The notes under the pieces were generated by a model. It was not told the origin of the DNA and did not search any database. It saw nothing but the letters and a program-made list of their open reading frames with translations. From DASQPA01 sp963757335 (GTDB lineage Bacteria; Acidobacteriota; Thermoanaerobaculia; Multivoradales; UBA5704), in NCBI GenBank assembly GCA_963757335.1, contig CAVWRJ010000008.1, positions 806,001 through 870,000 of the forward strand: a stretch of 64,000 nt of DNA, in the 5' to 3' direction. The translations under genes and the position numbers were made by a program. Below, piece by piece: positions 63,306-64,000 of this stretch (positions are counted from its first letter, which is position 1; each line of letters opens with the position of its first letter).

Positions 63306-64000
63306 ATGGCCGACTCCACCTCCCCTTCAGCAGCAGAAGCTGGCGCAGAGCCGGGCGTCGACGCCCGCTACGACGTCGTCGTCTTAGGCGGCGCGGTCGC
63401 CGGTGCCGCGGCGGCGATCCTGCTGCGCCGGGATCTCCCCCAGCTCTCCGTGCTCGTCGTCGAGCGCGCCGCGGCCTTCGACGCCAAGGTGGGGGAGGCG
63501 ACGACCGAGATGTCGGGGATGTTCTTGACCCGCCGCCTCGCCCAGTGGGAGCACCTGGAGCGCGAGCACCTCCCCAAGGAGGGGCTCCGCTACTGGTTCC
63601 AGAACGACAAGGTCCACTCGCCACGCCGAGGCGAGCGAGACCGGCGCCTACCAGCGGAGCACCGTCCCCTCCTTTCAACTCCGCCGCGACACCTTAGACG
63701 AGCACCTCCTGGCCACCGCCGCGGCCGAGGGGGCCACGCTCTGGCGGCCGGCGCGGGCGGTCGATGTCGAGCTGGGAGAGCTGGGGAAGCGGGACCACCG
63801 GGTGCGGATCGAGCCGGAGGGAGAGGAAGCCCGGACGGTCGCCTGCCGCTGGCTCCTCGACGCCACCGGCCGGGCCACCTTCCTCGGCCGGCGCCTGGGG
63901 CTGATCGACCGCAACGAGGAGCACCCGACGGCGGCGATCTGGTGCCGCTGGAAAGGCGTCCGCCATCTGGACGACCTCGCCGCCCGCGGGCCGCTCTCCC
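63306..64000 (+). CDS. FAD-dependent halogenase-like oxidoreductase, frameshifted and cut by the window end
   Basis: Starts at ATG 63306. After about 22 residues a Rossmann FAD motif appears (YDVVVLGGAVAGAAAAILLR, G-x-G-like with an A in one position), then KVGEATTEMSGMFLTRRLAQ and REHLPKEGLRYWFQ. This is the pattern of tryptophan-halogenase/geranylgeranyl-reductase-like flavoproteins. At about 63615-63625 the frame shifts by one base; the second frame continues ASETGAYQRSTVPSFQLRRD and CRWLLDATGRATFLGRRLG to the window edge. The C-terminus is not visible, so halogenase activity cannot be judged. Confidence 0.72.
   Translation, partial: MADSTSPSAAEAGAEPGVDARYDVVVLGGAVAGAAAAILLRRDLPQLSVLVVERAAAFDAKVGEATTEMSGMFLTRRLAQWEHLEREHLPKEGLRYWFQNDKVHSPRRGERDRRLPAEHRPLLSTPPRHLRRAPPGHRRGRGGHALAAGAGGRCRAGRAGEAGPPGADRAGGRGSPDGRLPLAPRRHRPGHLPRPAPGADRPQRGAPDGGDLVPLERRPPSGRPRRPRAAL

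Overview
This is 64 kb of a high-GC (about 70 %) chromosome from a Gram-negative bacterium. LPS genes (lpxC), outer-membrane-type lipoproteins, an ADOP-type permease remnant, M56/BlaI regulation, PIG-L and M14 exported hydrolases, paired amidohydrolases and a SpoVG homologue outside the Firmicutes together fit an Acidobacteriota lineage such as Thermoanaerobaculia. That assignment is an inference from gene content; no rRNA gene is present to settle it. Many genes start with GTG or TTG, and several have a TATACT/TATTCT -10 box so close to the start codon that their mRNAs are probably leaderless.

Layout. 1-9 kb: DUF465, rimI, tsaB, a frameshifted TetR regulator, DUF2442, mutS, nagZ, egtB-like and CPBP protease. 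9.1-9.6 kb: two inverted arrays of exactly 21-bp units. 9.7-24.9 kb: mostly housekeeping (ssb, dtd, M50 protease, HU, a GspE-N/GAF-like gene, a TPR protein, a LolB-like lipoprotein, spoVG, tRNA-Gln, prs, rplY, pth, a PAP2-related protein, two amidohydrolases), ending in a response-regulator receiver domain fused to LpxC. 24.9-29.4 kb: a probable genomic island bounded by a 77-bp duplication of the lpxC 3' end. It carries a metallophosphoesterase-STAND NTPase-TPR protein (candidate antiphage defence) and a second 21-bp array. 29.4-43.4 kb: a BlaI/M56 pair, a six-gene stressosome-like operon, a PRC-barrel protein, a hybrid histidine kinase, a Ste24-type protease, an EamA transporter and MurJ. 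43.4-50.3 kb: a Cys-rich secreted peptide, DinB, a large M14 peptidase and a PIG-L hydrolase. 50.3-57.5 kb: accessory region with a third 21-bp array, VapBC, a VapC remnant, DUF5131, HigBA, and a mersacidin-type lanthipeptide precursor with its LanM. 57.5-64 kb: RNase G/E, PilZ, a fused 2-oxoacid dehydrogenase E1, a ferredoxin and a truncated halogenase-like flavoprotein.

Seven genes are interrupted by apparent 1-base frameshifts, several in G or A runs. The halves read as intact conserved domains, so many of these are probably sequence errors. The most unusual items are the RR-LpxC fusion, the STAND island at the lpxC 3' end, the three 21-bp-periodic intergenic arrays and the palindromic intergenic element with compensating stem changes.
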